Notes under the pieces: generated by a model
What the model saw: the letters and a program-made list of their open reading frames with translations, nothing else
Databases searched by the model: none
What the model was told of the DNA's origin: nothing
Translations under genes and position numbers: made by a program
In this document: piece by piece, positions 51,433 to 60,410 of the stretch
Layout: each line of letters opens with the position of its first letter
Numbering within the stretch: the stretch's first letter is position 1
Assembly: GCA_045595365.1 (NCBI GenBank)
Contig: JAZOAI010000011.1
Span: 149,831 to 213,830 of the forward strand
Reading direction: 5' to 3'
DNA from: SIG480 sp045595365
Lineage (GTDB): Bacteria > Bacillota > Clostridia > Oscillospirales > JAAYXM01
DNA: 64,000 nt

Positions 51433-52482
51433 TTAAAATTCCTCTGCCATTTTTATGAGCTCGTCCACAATTTGATTCATCGGAACCTTCTTAACAATCT
51501 CGCCTTTCTTAAAAAGGATTCCGAGTTCTTTTCCTCCCGCCATTCCGATGTCTGCCTCACGCGCCTCTCCCGGCCCGTTCACGACACAGCCCATAACAGC
51601 TACGCGAATAGGCTTTTTTATCTCTGAAAGCCTTTCTTCAACTTCTTTTGCTATATCTATGAGATTTATCATACATCTGCCGCAGGTCGGGCACGAAACG
51701 AGCTGGGGAGTATTGTCCGAAAGGCCTATTGAATGAAGAATGTCGTACGCCGTGTCAACCTCAAGAACAGGGTCATCAGTAAGAGAGACACGGATAGTAT
51801 CCCCGATGCCGTCAAGCAGAAGCGAGCCTATTCCTATTGCAGACTTAAGCCGCCCTATTCTGATTGTTCCCGCCTCTGTAACCCCGAGGTGCAATGGGTA
51901 TGTAAACTCCTCTGAAAGCATTCTGTATGCTTCTATAGTGAGCTGGACTGACGAAGCTTTTGCAGAGATGCATATATCCTCAAAGTCAAATTTTTCAAGG
52001 AGATTGACATGGTATTTTGCAGATTCAACCATTGCGCGTGCAGAAACTCCGAATTTTTGCAGAATTTCCCTCTCGAGCGAGCCTGCATTCACCCCGATGC
52101 GAATCGGAATGTTCTTTTCCCGACACGCTTTAACGACTTCGCGGACCCGGGCTTCTTCACCGATGTTGCCGGGGTTAATCCTTATTTTTGAAGCCCCTGC
52201 CGCTGCCGCTTCAAGAGCCAGCTTCCAGTCAAAATGAATGTCTGCAACTATGGGGACTCCTGACTTTTCAGAAATCTCGCCTATTGCAAACGCGGCATCC
52301 TTATCCACTACTGCCACACGGACAATCTGGCAACCTGCGTTTTTGAGCCTCTCTATCTGAGAGAGCGTCGCTGCGACGTCACGCGTGTCTGTGTTGCACA
52401 TGGACTGAACGACTATTGGAGCGCCGCCACCAACCTTGACACCGCCTATGTTAACCTGACGTGTGTTTCTTCTGTTTGTCAT
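51433..52482 (-). CDS. ispG: 4-hydroxy-3-methylbut-2-enyl-diphosphate synthase IspG
   Basis: [4Fe-4S] enzyme of the MEP isoprenoid pathway that makes HMBPP from MEcPP. The start is ATG 52482, with GGTGAT upstream; a GTG three codons earlier overlaps that site. The 349-residue protein has the TIM-barrel N terminus (GGAPIVVQSMCNTDT), the cluster cysteines in SCPTCGRC (about 265-272) and a further cysteine in MGCVVNGPGEA. It is directly downstream of rseP and pairs with dxr in the same operon. Confidence 0.97.
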   Translation of the reverse strand: MTNRRNTRQVNIGGVKVGGGAPIVVQSMCNTDTRDVAATLSQIERLKNAGCQIVRVAVVDKDAAFAIGEISEKSGVPIVADIHFDWKLALEAAAAGASKIRINPGNIGEEARVREVVKACREKNIPIRIGVNAGSLEREILQKFGVSARAMVESAKYHVNLLEKFDFEDICISAKASSVQLTIEAYRMLSEEFTYPLHLGVTEAGTIRIGRLKSAIGIGSLLLDGIGDTIRVSLTDDPVLEVDTAYDILHSIGLSDNTPQLVSCPTCGRCMINLIDIAKEVEERLSEIKKPIRVAVMGCVVNGPGEAREADIGMAGGKELGILFKKGEIVKKVPMNQIVDELIKMAEEF

Positions 52483-52500
52483 AATAATCACCGAATTAAT

Positions 52501-53535
52501 TTATTTAATGAGCTTTACTATGTCGTTATACGTAACAGCAAGCATAAGAAGCATCAGCAAAGCAAAACCAGCCATATGAACATAGCCCTCGTATTTTGAA
52601 GGAACCGGTTTTCTGAAAATGAGTTCCAATAGAATGAAAAAGAGCCTTCCTCCGTCAAGAGCCGGCAGTGGCAGGAGATTCATAACTCCGAGATTGATAG
52701 AAATAAACGCAAGAAGATACCAAAGCGAGCTAAGGCTTACCTTTGCTGTATCAACCATTATCTTCCCGATTCCCACGGGACCTGACATCTCATCCCCGGA
52801 AACGCTTCCGGAAAGCAAATCTGAAAGCCCAACCACGACCAAGCGGACAAGATTTGCTCCGTTTTTTAAGGTATATCTAATTTTCCCGAGAAAACTCGTT
52901 TTCTCCTTTACAAATTCAATTGAATCGCCGCCGCTTTGCGAGTCTGATGAGTCGCCTTCAGCATACCGGAAAGAGAGACCGGAAAGAGCAACCTCTTCGC
53001 CGTCACGCAGGACAATGAGGTCATATTTCCCGTCCTCGCTCCCGCGCAAAATTCCCGTATGGATGTCGTTGTAAAGATAAACTCTGTAGCCGTCTACGGA
53101 TTTGATTGTATCTCCCGGCATCAGGGTTTTCTCGGAAACATCAAAATCAGAATTGATTTTTGAGACAGTCGGGGTGTACCACTCCCGAACGGGAGCAAAA
53201 AGAACAAAGAGAACCAAAAAGCCTGCAAGAAGGTTCATAAGAGAACCCGCAACAACAATTAACATTCTCGAAAAGAGCGGGCTTGATGAAAACGCGCGTG
53301 GGTCATCAGAGCCGCCGTCCTCCCCCTCCATCGCGCAATAGCCTCCGAAGGGAAAAATGCGAAGAGCATAAAGCGTTTCTCCCCACTTTTTCTTAAAAAT
53401 CGCAGGCCCCATACCTATGGCAAATTCGTTGACCCTGACACCCGCAAGCTTTGCCGTAATAAAATGGCCGAATTCATGAACCGCAACCAACGCACCAAAG
53501 AGAAGTATTGCAAGCAAGACGTAGATAATAATCAC
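52501..53535 (-). CDS. rseP: RseP family site-2 protease
   Basis: Membrane zinc protease that cleaves anti-sigma factors and signal-peptide remnants. The 344-residue product has the HEFGH motif near the N terminus (about 20-24), a central PDZ-like domain (about 110-200) and the second motif NLLPLPALDGGR (about 288-299) between helices. The start codon is probably GTG 53535, immediately after the dxr stop, with little Shine-Dalgarno, so coupling is likely. The dxr-rseP-ispG order is the usual one. Confidence 0.95.
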   Translation of the reverse strand: MIIIYVLLAILLFGALVAVHEFGHFITAKLAGVRVNEFAIGMGPAIFKKKWGETLYALRIFPFGGYCAMEGEDGGSDDPRAFSSSPLFSRMLIVVAGSLMNLLAGFLVLFVLFAPVREWYTPTVSKINSDFDVSEKTLMPGDTIKSVDGYRVYLYNDIHTGILRGSEDGKYDLIVLRDGEEVALSGLSFRYAEGDSSDSQSGGDSIEFVKEKTSFLGKIRYTLKNGANLVRLVVVGLSDLLSGSVSGDEMSGPVGIGKIMVDTAKVSLSSLWYLLAFISINLGVMNLLPLPALDGGRLFFILLELIFRKPVPSKYEGYVHMAGFALLMLLMLAVTYNDIVKLIK

Positions 53536-53538
53536 CTT

Positions 53539-54687
53539 CTATATCATTGAATATACCGCATCACGCGCATTTTCAGAAGCAGCTATGAGATCTCGAAGCG
53601 ACGGGTTATCTGTTATGCCGATGCGCTCCATAGCTCTTTCAATATATTCTGCAATTTCAAGGAATTTTATTTTTGACTGCAGGAACAAGTCCACTGCGGC
53701 TTCATTCGCGCCGTTTAGAACCGCGCCCGCACTTCCCCCTCTTTCCGCCGCGGAGAGCGCAAGCGCAAGGCAACGGAAGGTTTTTGTGTCGGGAGTGCCA
53801 AAGGAAAGTGTTTTCAGTTGTGTAAAGTCGATAAACTTTCCACCAAAATCTTTTCTTTCGGGGCATGTCATCGCAAGCGAAATAGGGGTTCTCATATCCG
53901 GTGTTCCGAGCTGGGCGATGATTGCACCGTCACAGAACTCAACCATAGAGTGGATTATGCTCTCGCGATGAACTACAATTTCTATATCCTTCGGCGAAAC
54001 GCCGAAAAGCCACATAGCTTCTATAAACTCAAGGCCTTTATTCATCAATGTTGCAGAATCTATAGTTACCTTCGCGCCCATGCTCCAATTCGGATGCTTG
54101 AGAGCCTCTTTCGCAGTAACATTCAAAAGCTCCTCGCGACTCTTGCCGTAAAAGGGGCCACCTGAAGCTGTGAGGATTATTCGCCGAATCTCTCGTTCCG
54201 GGAAATTCGAACCCATCATTGACTGAAAAATTGCCGAATGTTCAGAGTCAACCGGAATAATCTCAACGCCATTTTCCCGTGCGGCTTCTGTTACTTTTTC
54301 GCCTGCGCAGACAAGAGTTTCTTTGTTTGCAAGAGCTATGTTCTTCTTAGCGTTGATAGCGCAGAGAGTAGGCTCTATCCCCGCCATTCCGACAAGGGAT
54401 GACATAACCGTATCAGCGTTTTTTTCCGCCGCCGCTTCTAAAATTCCGTCGCGCCCGGAAAGAACCTTGCAGGAGGTGTCTGCAAGCGCGATTTTAAGCT
54501 TTTTCGCCGCATCTTCATCTGCAACTGCCACAAGCTTCGGAGAAAACTCGCGTGCCTGCTCCTCCAAAAGCTTTATACTCTTGTTCGCAGCAAGCGCAGT
54601 TATGTTAATCTCAAGGGTACGGGCAACATCAAGCGTTTGCGTGCCAATAGACCCTGTTGAACCTAATATCGACAAATTTTTGACCAT
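53539..54687 (-). CDS. dxr: 1-deoxy-D-xylulose-5-phosphate reductoisomerase
   Basis: Converts DXP to MEP with NADPH, the first committed step of the MEP pathway. The 382-residue protein has an N-terminal Rossmann motif GSTGSIGTQTLD (about 9-20) and the catalytic PVDSEHSAIFQ region with metal-binding Asp and Glu. The C-terminal helical domain is complete. Its start overlaps the cdsA stop by one base (TAATG), so the two are coupled. Confidence 0.97.
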   Translation of the reverse strand: MVKNLSILGSTGSIGTQTLDVARTLEINITALAANKSIKLLEEQAREFSPKLVAVADEDAAKKLKIALADTSCKVLSGRDGILEAAAEKNADTVMSSLVGMAGIEPTLCAINAKKNIALANKETLVCAGEKVTEAARENGVEIIPVDSEHSAIFQSMMGSNFPEREIRRIILTASGGPFYGKSREELLNVTAKEALKHPNWSMGAKVTIDSATLMNKGLEFIEAMWLFGVSPKDIEIVVHRESIIHSMVEFCDGAIIAQLGTPDMRTPISLAMTCPERKDFGGKFIDFTQLKTLSFGTPDTKTFRCLALALSAAERGGSAGAVLNGANEAAVDLFLQSKIKFLEIAEYIERAMERIGITDNPSLRDLIAASENARDAVYSMI

Positions 54688-55499
54688 TACATTATACCGC
54701 CCATTAATATTAAAAGGATATAAGATGCGGGAATGGTGAAGATAGCACTGTCGAAGCGGTCAAGCACGCCGCCGTGCCCCGGCATAATAGAGCCGTAGTC
54801 CTTAATATTATATTCCCGCTTTATAAGAGAAAATGACAAATCCCCTATCTGTGCAATGACTGAAAGTACAAGCGCACCGATTAGAAGAACCGGGTAATTG
54901 ACCGTCATCGCAAAGCTTGTTTCCATAATCTTTGCAAAAACAAAAATCGAGATAATGCAGATAACGATTCCGCCGATTGCGCCTTCGATTGTTTTTTTAG
55001 GGCTGATTTTTTCGCAAAGCTTGTGTTTCCCGAAAAAGCTCCCTGAGAAATATGCACCGGTGTCCGTCATCCACGCCGCTATAAATGGAAGTAAAATCAT
55101 ATACTGTCCGTTTTCCATCATCCTTATTGATATGATGCAGGAGAATAAAGCCGGGATGATTATACCGGCAAAGAATGACGCGAGCAGCATAACAAGAGAG
55201 ACCTTGCCGTAGCTAAATATCCATATTGTAAAAAGAGAGACAAGGCATAGAAACATAAGCACAAAAACGCAGCTCTCAAAATTCGGAAATTCTGATGCAA
55301 GCGGAATCACAGCCGCGAAAATGCATGAACAAACGAGCATCGCGCGCGATTTGACAATTCCACTTTTCCAAACAAGCTCGTACGCAGAAATCGCGAGTAT
55401 TACAGAAATTGCCACAGTAAAACAAATCTGCGGCAAAAAATAAACTACGCCGATAAATACGGCTATTGCAACCAAGGCAGAGAAAATTCGAGTCTTCAT
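54687..55499 (-). CDS. cdsA: Phosphatidate cytidylyltransferase CdsA
   Basis: Makes CDP-diacylglycerol from phosphatidate and CTP, the branch point of phospholipid synthesis. The 270-residue protein has about eight membrane helices and the signature near the C terminus, SLIKREYNIKDYGSIMPGHGGVLDRFDS (about 226-253). GGAGG precedes the ATG. It follows uppS by three bases and overlaps dxr by one. Confidence 0.96.
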   Translation of the reverse strand: MKTRIFSALVAIAVFIGVVYFLPQICFTVAISVILAISAYELVWKSGIVKSRAMLVCSCIFAAVIPLASEFPNFESCVFVLMFLCLVSLFTIWIFSYGKVSLVMLLASFFAGIIIPALFSCIISIRMMENGQYMILLPFIAAWMTDTGAYFSGSFFGKHKLCEKISPKKTIEGAIGGIVICIISIFVFAKIMETSFAMTVNYPVLLIGALVLSVIAQIGDLSFSLIKREYNIKDYGSIMPGHGGVLDRFDSAIFTIPASYILLILMGGIM

Positions 55500-55501
55500 T
55501 C

Positions 55502-56245
55502 CTACACCCCTCCATATCGGCGGTTTCTGCCTTGAAAAGCAGAAATCGCGCGGCGAAGTTCTTTCTCATCAAACTCAGGCCAAAGCTTATCTGTAAAATA
55601 CATTTCGCTGTATGCAAGCTGCCAAAGAAGGAAGTTTGAAAGGCGCATTTCTCCACCGGGGCGAATAAGCAGATCGGGCGCAGGAGTCCCCGAAGAGTAG
55701 AGATGCTTCTCAACGTCTGCCTCTGTGATGTCAGAAGGGTTAATCTCGCCGTTTTGCACCTTCTCCGCAATTAACCTGACAGCGTTTGCAATCTCCTTCT
55801 GTGCGCCGTAATTAAGGCACACGTTAACCTGCATTCCGGTCATATCGTCAGACTCACGCTCTGCCTGCTCCATAAGGGTGCGTATGTTCTCGGAAAGCCC
55901 ATCTCGGGAGCCCCAAAAGCGAAGCTTGAGATTTTTTTTGCGGACTTCTTCGATTGATTCGATAACATACTTTTCAAGAAGCGACATAATAGTGCTTACT
56001 TCATCCTGAGGGCGTCTCCAGTTTTCGGTTGAAAAAGCGTATACAGTGAGGTACTTTATGCCTATATCATTACAATAGGTCGCTATTTTGCGGAAATTCT
56101 CACTGCCGACGGCGTGGCCCGCCGTACGAGGCATGCCACGCCGTTTAGCCCAACGTCCGTTTCCATCAAGTATAATTGCAATATGCTGAGGAAGCGCAGA
56201 AAAATCTACGCTTTCCCCATCCCTCTTTTTCGTAAAAATACCCAT
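55502..56245 (-). CDS. uppS: Undecaprenyl diphosphate synthase UppS
   Basis: cis-Prenyltransferase that makes the C55 lipid carrier for cell-wall synthesis. The 247-residue protein has the catalytic Asp in IILDGNGRWAKRRGMP (about 26-41), the AFSTENWRRP region and the C-terminal RPGGEMRLSNFLLWQ with arginines for pyrophosphate. It draws its substrates from the MEP enzymes Dxr and IspG of the same operon. AAGGAG precedes the start. Confidence 0.97.
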   Translation of the reverse strand: MGIFTKKRDGESVDFSALPQHIAIILDGNGRWAKRRGMPRTAGHAVGSENFRKIATYCNDIGIKYLTVYAFSTENWRRPQDEVSTIMSLLEKYVIESIEEVRKKNLKLRFWGSRDGLSENIRTLMEQAERESDDMTGMQVNVCLNYGAQKEIANAVRLIAEKVQNGEINPSDITEADVEKHLYSSGTPAPDLLIRPGGEMRLSNFLLWQLAYSEMYFTDKLWPEFDEKELRRAISAFQGRNRRYGGV

Positions 56246-56257
56246 AGGAAAGACTCC

Positions 56258-56812
56258 TTAGAATTCGAGAAGCTCCTTCTCCTTTTTTTCTGTCATGACA
56301 TCAACGTCTTTACAGCTTTTATCGGTAATTTTCTGAACCTCATCTTCAAGATTCTTAAGGTCATCTTCCGTTATCTCAGACTTTTTCTTCATCGCCTTGA
56401 ATTTGTCTATAGCATCGCGGCGGATGTTTCTGATTGCAACCTTTCCGTCTTCGCCGACCTTCTTGACCTGCTTTATGAGGTCACGGCGGCGTTCTTCCGT
56501 AAGCTGCGGGAAAGCAAGGCGGATGCTCTTTCCGTCATTTGCGGGGTTGATTCCAAGGTCAGAAGCGAGAATTGCTTTCTCGATATCCTTGAGAATAGAT
56601 GCATCCCACGGCTGAATGAGAAGTACGCGAGGCTCGGGAACTGAAACTGAGCCAACCTGCGGAATCGGGGTCGCCGTGCCATAGTAATCAACTGTTATTT
56701 TATCAAGAACTGCGGGGTTTGCACGCCCTGCGCGGATTGCAGAAAACTCCTCTGCAACTACTGATATGCTCTTCTGCATTCTTTCGTCAAATTCTTTTAC
56801 TTCAGGTCTCAT
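56258..56812 (-). CDS. frr: Ribosome recycling factor
   Basis: Splits the post-termination ribosome together with EF-G. The 184-residue protein has the conserved RAGRANPAVLDKI (about 28-40) and the VRIAFPQLTEERR-type segment (here RLAFPQLTEERRRDL, about 106-120). It folds as a three-helix bundle with a beta hinge. It is two bases downstream of pyrH, the standard neighbour. Confidence 0.97.
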   Translation of the reverse strand: MRPEVKEFDERMQKSISVVAEEFSAIRAGRANPAVLDKITVDYYGTATPIPQVGSVSVPEPRVLLIQPWDASILKDIEKAILASDLGINPANDGKSIRLAFPQLTEERRRDLIKQVKKVGEDGKVAIRNIRRDAIDKFKAMKKKSEITEDDLKNLEDEVQKITDKSCKDVDVMTEKKEKELLEF

Positions 56813-56814
56813 AA

Positions 56815-57537
56815 TTACGCTTCCTTTCTGACTACGGTTCCTATCTTTTCACCAAGAACCACTCTTTTAATATTTTCACTATCTTTAAGTGAGAAAACTA
56901 TAATCGGGATATCGTTATCCATTGAGAGAGATGTTGCCGTTGTATCCATAACATTGAGATGTCTTGCAAGAACCTCATCGTATGTAAGCTCATCAAACTT
57001 AGCTGCATTTGGGTTTTTGTTCGGGTCAGAGTCGTAAACACCGTCAACATTTGTTGCCTTCATAATGACTTCAGCATTCATCTCAGCAGCACGCAACACT
57101 GCCGCTGTATCTGTTGAGAAGAATGGGTTGCCCGTTCCGCAACCAAAAATGACAACTCTGCCCTTTTCGAGATGTCGGATTGCACGGTTTCTGGCATACG
57201 GCTCTGCAAGAGCGCGCATTTCTATAGCCGTCTGGACTCTTACGGCAATACCGAGCTGTTCAAGAACATCAGCAACTGCAAGGGAGTTAATCGTAGTCGC
57301 AAGCATACCCATATGGTCTGCACGGGTCCTGTCCATATGGTCACCGCCGTCTTTTACCCCTCTCCAGAAATTGCCTCCGCCAACAACAATGCCAATCTCG
57401 ACGCCGAGGTCAACACACTCTTTGACCGTGGCACAAATGGAATTGATAACATCAAAATCAAGGCCGCTTTTCTTGCTCCCGGCAAGAGCTTCACCGCTCA
57501 ATTTAAGCAAGATGCGCTTATACTTTACCTTACTCAA
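56815..57537 (-). CDS. pyrH: UMP kinase
   Basis: Hexameric kinase that phosphorylates UMP to UDP, regulated by UTP and GTP. The 240-residue protein begins MSKVKYKRILLKLSGEAL, with VVGGGNFWRG (about 51-60) and DHMGMLATTINSL, and matches the family throughout. The start is TTG 57537 with GGGAGGG upstream. rpsB and tsf, which usually precede it, are not here; it is the first gene after its own promoter. Confidence 0.97.
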   Translation of the reverse strand: MSKVKYKRILLKLSGEALAGSKKSGLDFDVINSICATVKECVDLGVEIGIVVGGGNFWRGVKDGGDHMDRTRADHMGMLATTINSLAVADVLEQLGIAVRVQTAIEMRALAEPYARNRAIRHLEKGRVVIFGCGTGNPFFSTDTAAVLRAAEMNAEVIMKATNVDGVYDSDPNKNPNAAKFDELTYDEVLARHLNVMDTTATSLSMDNDIPIIVFSLKDSENIKRVVLGEKIGTVVRKEA

Positions 57538-57574
57538 AACTTAACCCTCCCGATATAAATATACTCATATTAAT

Positions 57575-57603
57575 ATAATAATCTTTTTTGCGCCAAATGT
57601 CCA
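57575..57603 (-). promoter_or_regulatory. Candidate sigma-A promoter of the pyrH-polC operon
   Basis: TGGACA (57603-57598), 17 bases, TATTAT (57580-57575) on the minus strand, 37 bases before the pyrH TTG. Confidence 0.6.
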
Positions 57604-57634
57604 GTTAAATTTTCCTTTTTATGCATCAATTAAA

Positions 57635-58465
57635 TCATTTTTTGTTCCTCATATAATGAAACATATATTGCTGAGCAAGCCCGGCATAGTCGCCAAACCT
57701 TGCATAATCAAATTTCCCCTCTCCGAAAAACTCGCGTATTGCACGCTTCATCCAGACATCAACGGGAAAGGCATCAAGCTTTCCCATTCCGAACAACAGT
57801 GTACAGTTTGCGACTTTCTCCCCGACTCCTGCTATTTTGAGCAGTTCTTTCTTTGCATATCCCGTCGGCAGTGCTGAGATTTCAGACAGATTAATCTCTC
57901 CTCGTGCTACTCCGGACGCCGCCTCAGAAATATACGGCGCACGATACCCCGCGCGAAGCGTGTCAAGCTCTTTATTGCTGAGGCGCGAAACCGCCTCTGC
58001 ATCAGGAAAAGCATAGTAAATATTTTCTTCAAATCTGATCTCATTTCCGCACATACGGCATAGTTTTTCGACGATTCCCTTTATTCTCGGGATGTTATTG
58101 CACTGGGATATGATAAAAGAACAAAGAGCTTCCCACGGCTCCTGACGGAGAATTCGGATGCCCTTTCCGAACTCGCAGGCATCGCGAAGAGCTTCTTCGC
58201 GGCTTATCTCCGCGCGCAGAGCCTTATAATTCCGCCCCATATCAAAGTAGGTATGCCAGATTTTTTCATAGGCACCTTCCAAGGAAAGGATAAACGCAGT
58301 GCCGTTTTCTTTCCAGACACGGGCAGGAACGCCAAACGCAACCCCCGTATATGCCCCACTATCGTCTACCTGCCAACGGAAGGCCTGTCCGCAATCAAAT
58401 ATTTCGGCAGGAGAAAAATCCTCGCAATTATTAATTTCTTTAATTTCAAGCTTTGTTGCTAACAT
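57635..58465 (-). CDS. OGG1-type 8-oxoguanine DNA glycosylase/AP lyase
   Basis: Base-excision repair enzyme that removes 8-oxoguanine. The start is ATG 58465 after GGAGG; a GTG two codons earlier overlaps that site. The 276-residue protein has the OGG N-terminal domain (about 1-115; DCGQAFRWQ) and an HhH-GPD domain with the catalytic lysine in NNIPRIKGIVEKLC (about 143-156), the helix-hairpin-helix KIAGVGEKVANC and the catalytic Asp in FPVDVWMKR. It stands alone between the pyrH operon and the divergent DUF6062 gene. Confidence 0.92.
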   Translation of the reverse strand: MLATKLEIKEINNCEDFSPAEIFDCGQAFRWQVDDSGAYTGVAFGVPARVWKENGTAFILSLEGAYEKIWHTYFDMGRNYKALRAEISREEALRDACEFGKGIRILRQEPWEALCSFIISQCNNIPRIKGIVEKLCRMCGNEIRFEENIYYAFPDAEAVSRLSNKELDTLRAGYRAPYISEAASGVARGEINLSEISALPTGYAKKELLKIAGVGEKVANCTLLFGMGKLDAFPVDVWMKRAIREFFGEGKFDYARFGDYAGLAQQYMFHYMRNKK

Positions 58466-58491
58466 CTTCACTCCTCCGTTTATAATTTGTA

Positions 58492-58520
58492 TTGACCAAA
58501 AAAGTTATTGCTGATAAAAT
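58492..58520 (+). promoter_or_regulatory. Sigma-A promoter of the DUF6062-Gx transporter pair
   Basis: TTGACC (58492-58497), 17 bases, TAAAAT (58515-58520), 32 bases before the start at 58553. Confidence 0.7.
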
Positions 58521-58552
58521 ATATTATACTACATTTTCTTCGGAGGGACAAT

Positions 58553-59254
58553 ATGAAAGAAGTCATTTATACAATTCCTATAAATGACGCATACGACATA
58601 AAGTGCGGATGCCCCGTATGCCGACTTGAAAAACAACTCGAAAAGGAATCTCTTGAATACATTATGGGAGCGGCGATGATGGAGCCGGATGTCCGGATTG
58701 AAACGAATAAATCCGGGTTTTGCCTTCATCACTTTTCCGAAATGCTGAATATGAAAAACCGATTAAGCCTCACACTTATGCTTCAGAGCTATCTCGCGGA
58801 GCTTCTTGATGAAGGAGTTGTTTCCGACACCTCGCACCTTTCAAAAAAGGAATTTGAGGCTATCTCAAACAAGCTCTGCCGTGCAACAAGCGGGTGTTTT
58901 GTTTGTGAAAGGGTCAGTGAAAAGCTCAGCCTGTTCGCGCGAAATATTGTTTATATGTGGGAGAGCGACTCTGAATTTCGAGAGAAAACCCGAGCTCAGG
59001 AATACTTTTGCCCCACACACCTTGCACTTCTGACCAAAACAGCGAAAGGGCTTATACCGAAACGGCGTTATGGCGCATTTTGCAACGACCATTTTTTTGC
59101 GGCGCGAAAAATTCTTGAAGGGCTTTCAGATGAAGTAACTCGTTTTTGCAACAGCTACAACTATAAGTTTCGCGATATCCCGCTCGGAGAAGCGAAGCTT
59201 GCCGCTGAGCATACGATAAGCTTTCTAAAAGGAAGCCTCAAAGATGATGAATAA
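58553..59254 (+). CDS. DUF6062 family cysteine/histidine-rich protein
   Basis: A 233-residue cytoplasmic protein started at ATG 58553 after GGAGGGA; the longer upstream frame lies inside the promoter. Paired Cys/His motifs recur: CGCPVC with GFCLHH in the first half, then CFVC with FCPTH, then FCNDH. The order CxxC...CxxH appears twice, which suggests duplicated zinc-binding modules. The rest is helical. The function is unknown, and it matches the DUF6062 pattern. Its stop overlaps the next gene by 11 bases, so it is co-translated with a Gx-type membrane protein. Confidence 0.85.
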   Translation: MKEVIYTIPINDAYDIKCGCPVCRLEKQLEKESLEYIMGAAMMEPDVRIETNKSGFCLHHFSEMLNMKNRLSLTLMLQSYLAELLDEGVVSDTSHLSKKEFEAISNKLCRATSGCFVCERVSEKLSLFARNIVYMWESDSEFREKTRAQEYFCPTHLALLTKTAKGLIPKRRYGAFCNDHFFAARKILEGLSDEVTRFCNSYNYKFRDIPLGEAKLAAEHTISFLKGSLKDDE

Positions 59255-59750
59255 ACCTCTTGCGTATAGAATCGCGCTCTGCTCGGTTTTAATCGCCCTT
59301 TCTCTCGCCCTTTCCTTTTTCGAAAGTCTTATCCTTCCCGCCCTCCCGGTTCCCGGCATAAAGCTTGGCCTTGCAAACATTATAACTCTTTTTGCGCTTT
59401 ACTCTCTGAATCCCGCATATGCGTTTGCAATTCTCATCTCGCGCTGTTTTCTCTCCTCTCTCTTCGGAGGCGGAGTCACGGCATTTGTGTTTTCCATAGC
59501 TGGCGGGCTTCTCTCTCTCGTTTTGATGCTCCTTGCGATGCGCTGCAAAAGGCTTTCTATTTTCGGCGTGAGCATCCTCGGCGCCTCCGCGCACAGCATC
59601 GGGCAGATTTTAGCATCGGCATTGGTTTTTACATCGTTTTCCGTTTTTTTATATCTCCCGATTATGCTCATAATCTCGCCTCTCACGGGCACTTTGATTG
59701 CTTTTGTTTCGCAAATCATTCTCACCAGAACAAAAATGTATAAAAAATAA
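59244..59750 (+). CDS. Gx transporter family membrane protein (Hpre_diP_synt_I)
   Basis: A 168-residue integral membrane protein with five to six helices, starting MMNKPLAYRIALCSVLIAL. The conserved PVPGIKLGLANIITLFAL (about 32-49) and SRCFLSSLFGGG blocks are typical of the family once called heptaprenyl diphosphate synthase component I, now regarded as an ECF-like Gx transporter. The substrate is unknown. It starts inside the end of the DUF6062 gene. A candidate sigma-F promoter for spoIIR overlaps its last codons. Confidence 0.88.
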   Translation: MMNKPLAYRIALCSVLIALSLALSFFESLILPALPVPGIKLGLANIITLFALYSLNPAYAFAILISRCFLSSLFGGGVTAFVFSIAGGLLSLVLMLLAMRCKRLSIFGVSILGASAHSIGQILASALVFTSFSVFLYLPIMLIISPLTGTLIAFVSQIILTRTKMYKK

Positions 59751-59767
59751 AACCTTCGGTTATAAAG
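59738..59767 (+). promoter_or_regulatory. Candidate sigma-F promoter of spoIIR
   Basis: GTATA (59738-59742), 15 bases, GGTTATAAAG (59758-59767). This fits the sigma-F pattern GYWTA-N15-GGnrAnAnTw except at the last -10 positions. spoIIR is a sigma-F gene in Bacillus, so position and identity agree. Confidence 0.55.
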
Positions 59768-59809
59768 TTTTCGGAGCCTTCTCCACAAACTTTCACCGGA
59801 GGTTTTTCA

Positions 59810-60406
59810 ATGAAAAAATATATTTTTGAAGTATCCCTTCTTATCGGACTTTGCTTTTCTCTTCTCATCGGAGCTTCCGCAAAGGAAGAACAGGTCAATA
59901 TTTCAGAAAAGCTCATACGCCTGCACATAATCGCGAATTCTGACTATGAAGCTGACCAGAAACTTAAGCTCGCTGTCAGGGACAGCGTTTTGGATTATAT
60001 GAACTCTCTGACCGAAAGCTGTGAGGATCGGGAATCTGCAGAAAAGGCAATACGCGCGCATCTGCGCGACTTTGAAGCGATAGCAGACGAGGTTTGCCGG
60101 GATTTTGGCGCAAGCTATTCTGCGCGCGCCGAGATGAGCGAAAGCAGCTTCCCGACAAAGCATTATGATGGGTTTTCGCTCCCTGCCGGAAAGTATACCG
60201 CACTCAAGATAAAGCTTGGAAAAGCTTCAGGGCAAAACTGGTGGTGCGTGCTATTTCCCCCGCTGTGCGTTTCTGCCGCAGAAGTTAATGAAGGTTTAGA
60301 GAAAAGCGGTCTTTCTGATTCGGAGATTTCTCTCGTAACTTCCGAAAAGCCAAAGTATAAGTTGAAGTTCAAAATCCTTGAGCTGATTGAAAAAATAGCA
60401 AATTAA
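59810..60406 (+). CDS. spoIIR: Stage II sporulation protein R
   Basis: Forespore-secreted signalling protein that triggers SpoIIGA to process pro-sigma-E in the mother cell. The 198-residue precursor has an N-terminal hydrophobic signal (about 5-24). The family hallmarks are LIRLHIIANSD (about 35-45), KLKLAVRDSVLDYM and the near-invariant GQNWWCVLFPPLC (about 142-154). GGAGG precedes the ATG. Its presence is direct evidence of a sporulation programme. It ends four bases from the convergent rsmE gene. Confidence 0.95.
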   Translation: MKKYIFEVSLLIGLCFSLLIGASAKEEQVNISEKLIRLHIIANSDYEADQKLKLAVRDSVLDYMNSLTESCEDRESAEKAIRAHLRDFEAIADEVCRDFGASYSARAEMSESSFPTKHYDGFSLPAGKYTALKIKLGKASGQNWWCVLFPPLCVSAAEVNEGLEKSGLSDSEISLVTSEKPKYKLKFKILELIEKIAN

Positions 60407-60410
60407 CCTA

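Noticed and set aside
57538..57634. Search for rpsB/tsf remnants upstream of pyrH
   Set aside because: The short gap holds only a promoter; the glycosylase gene follows directly.
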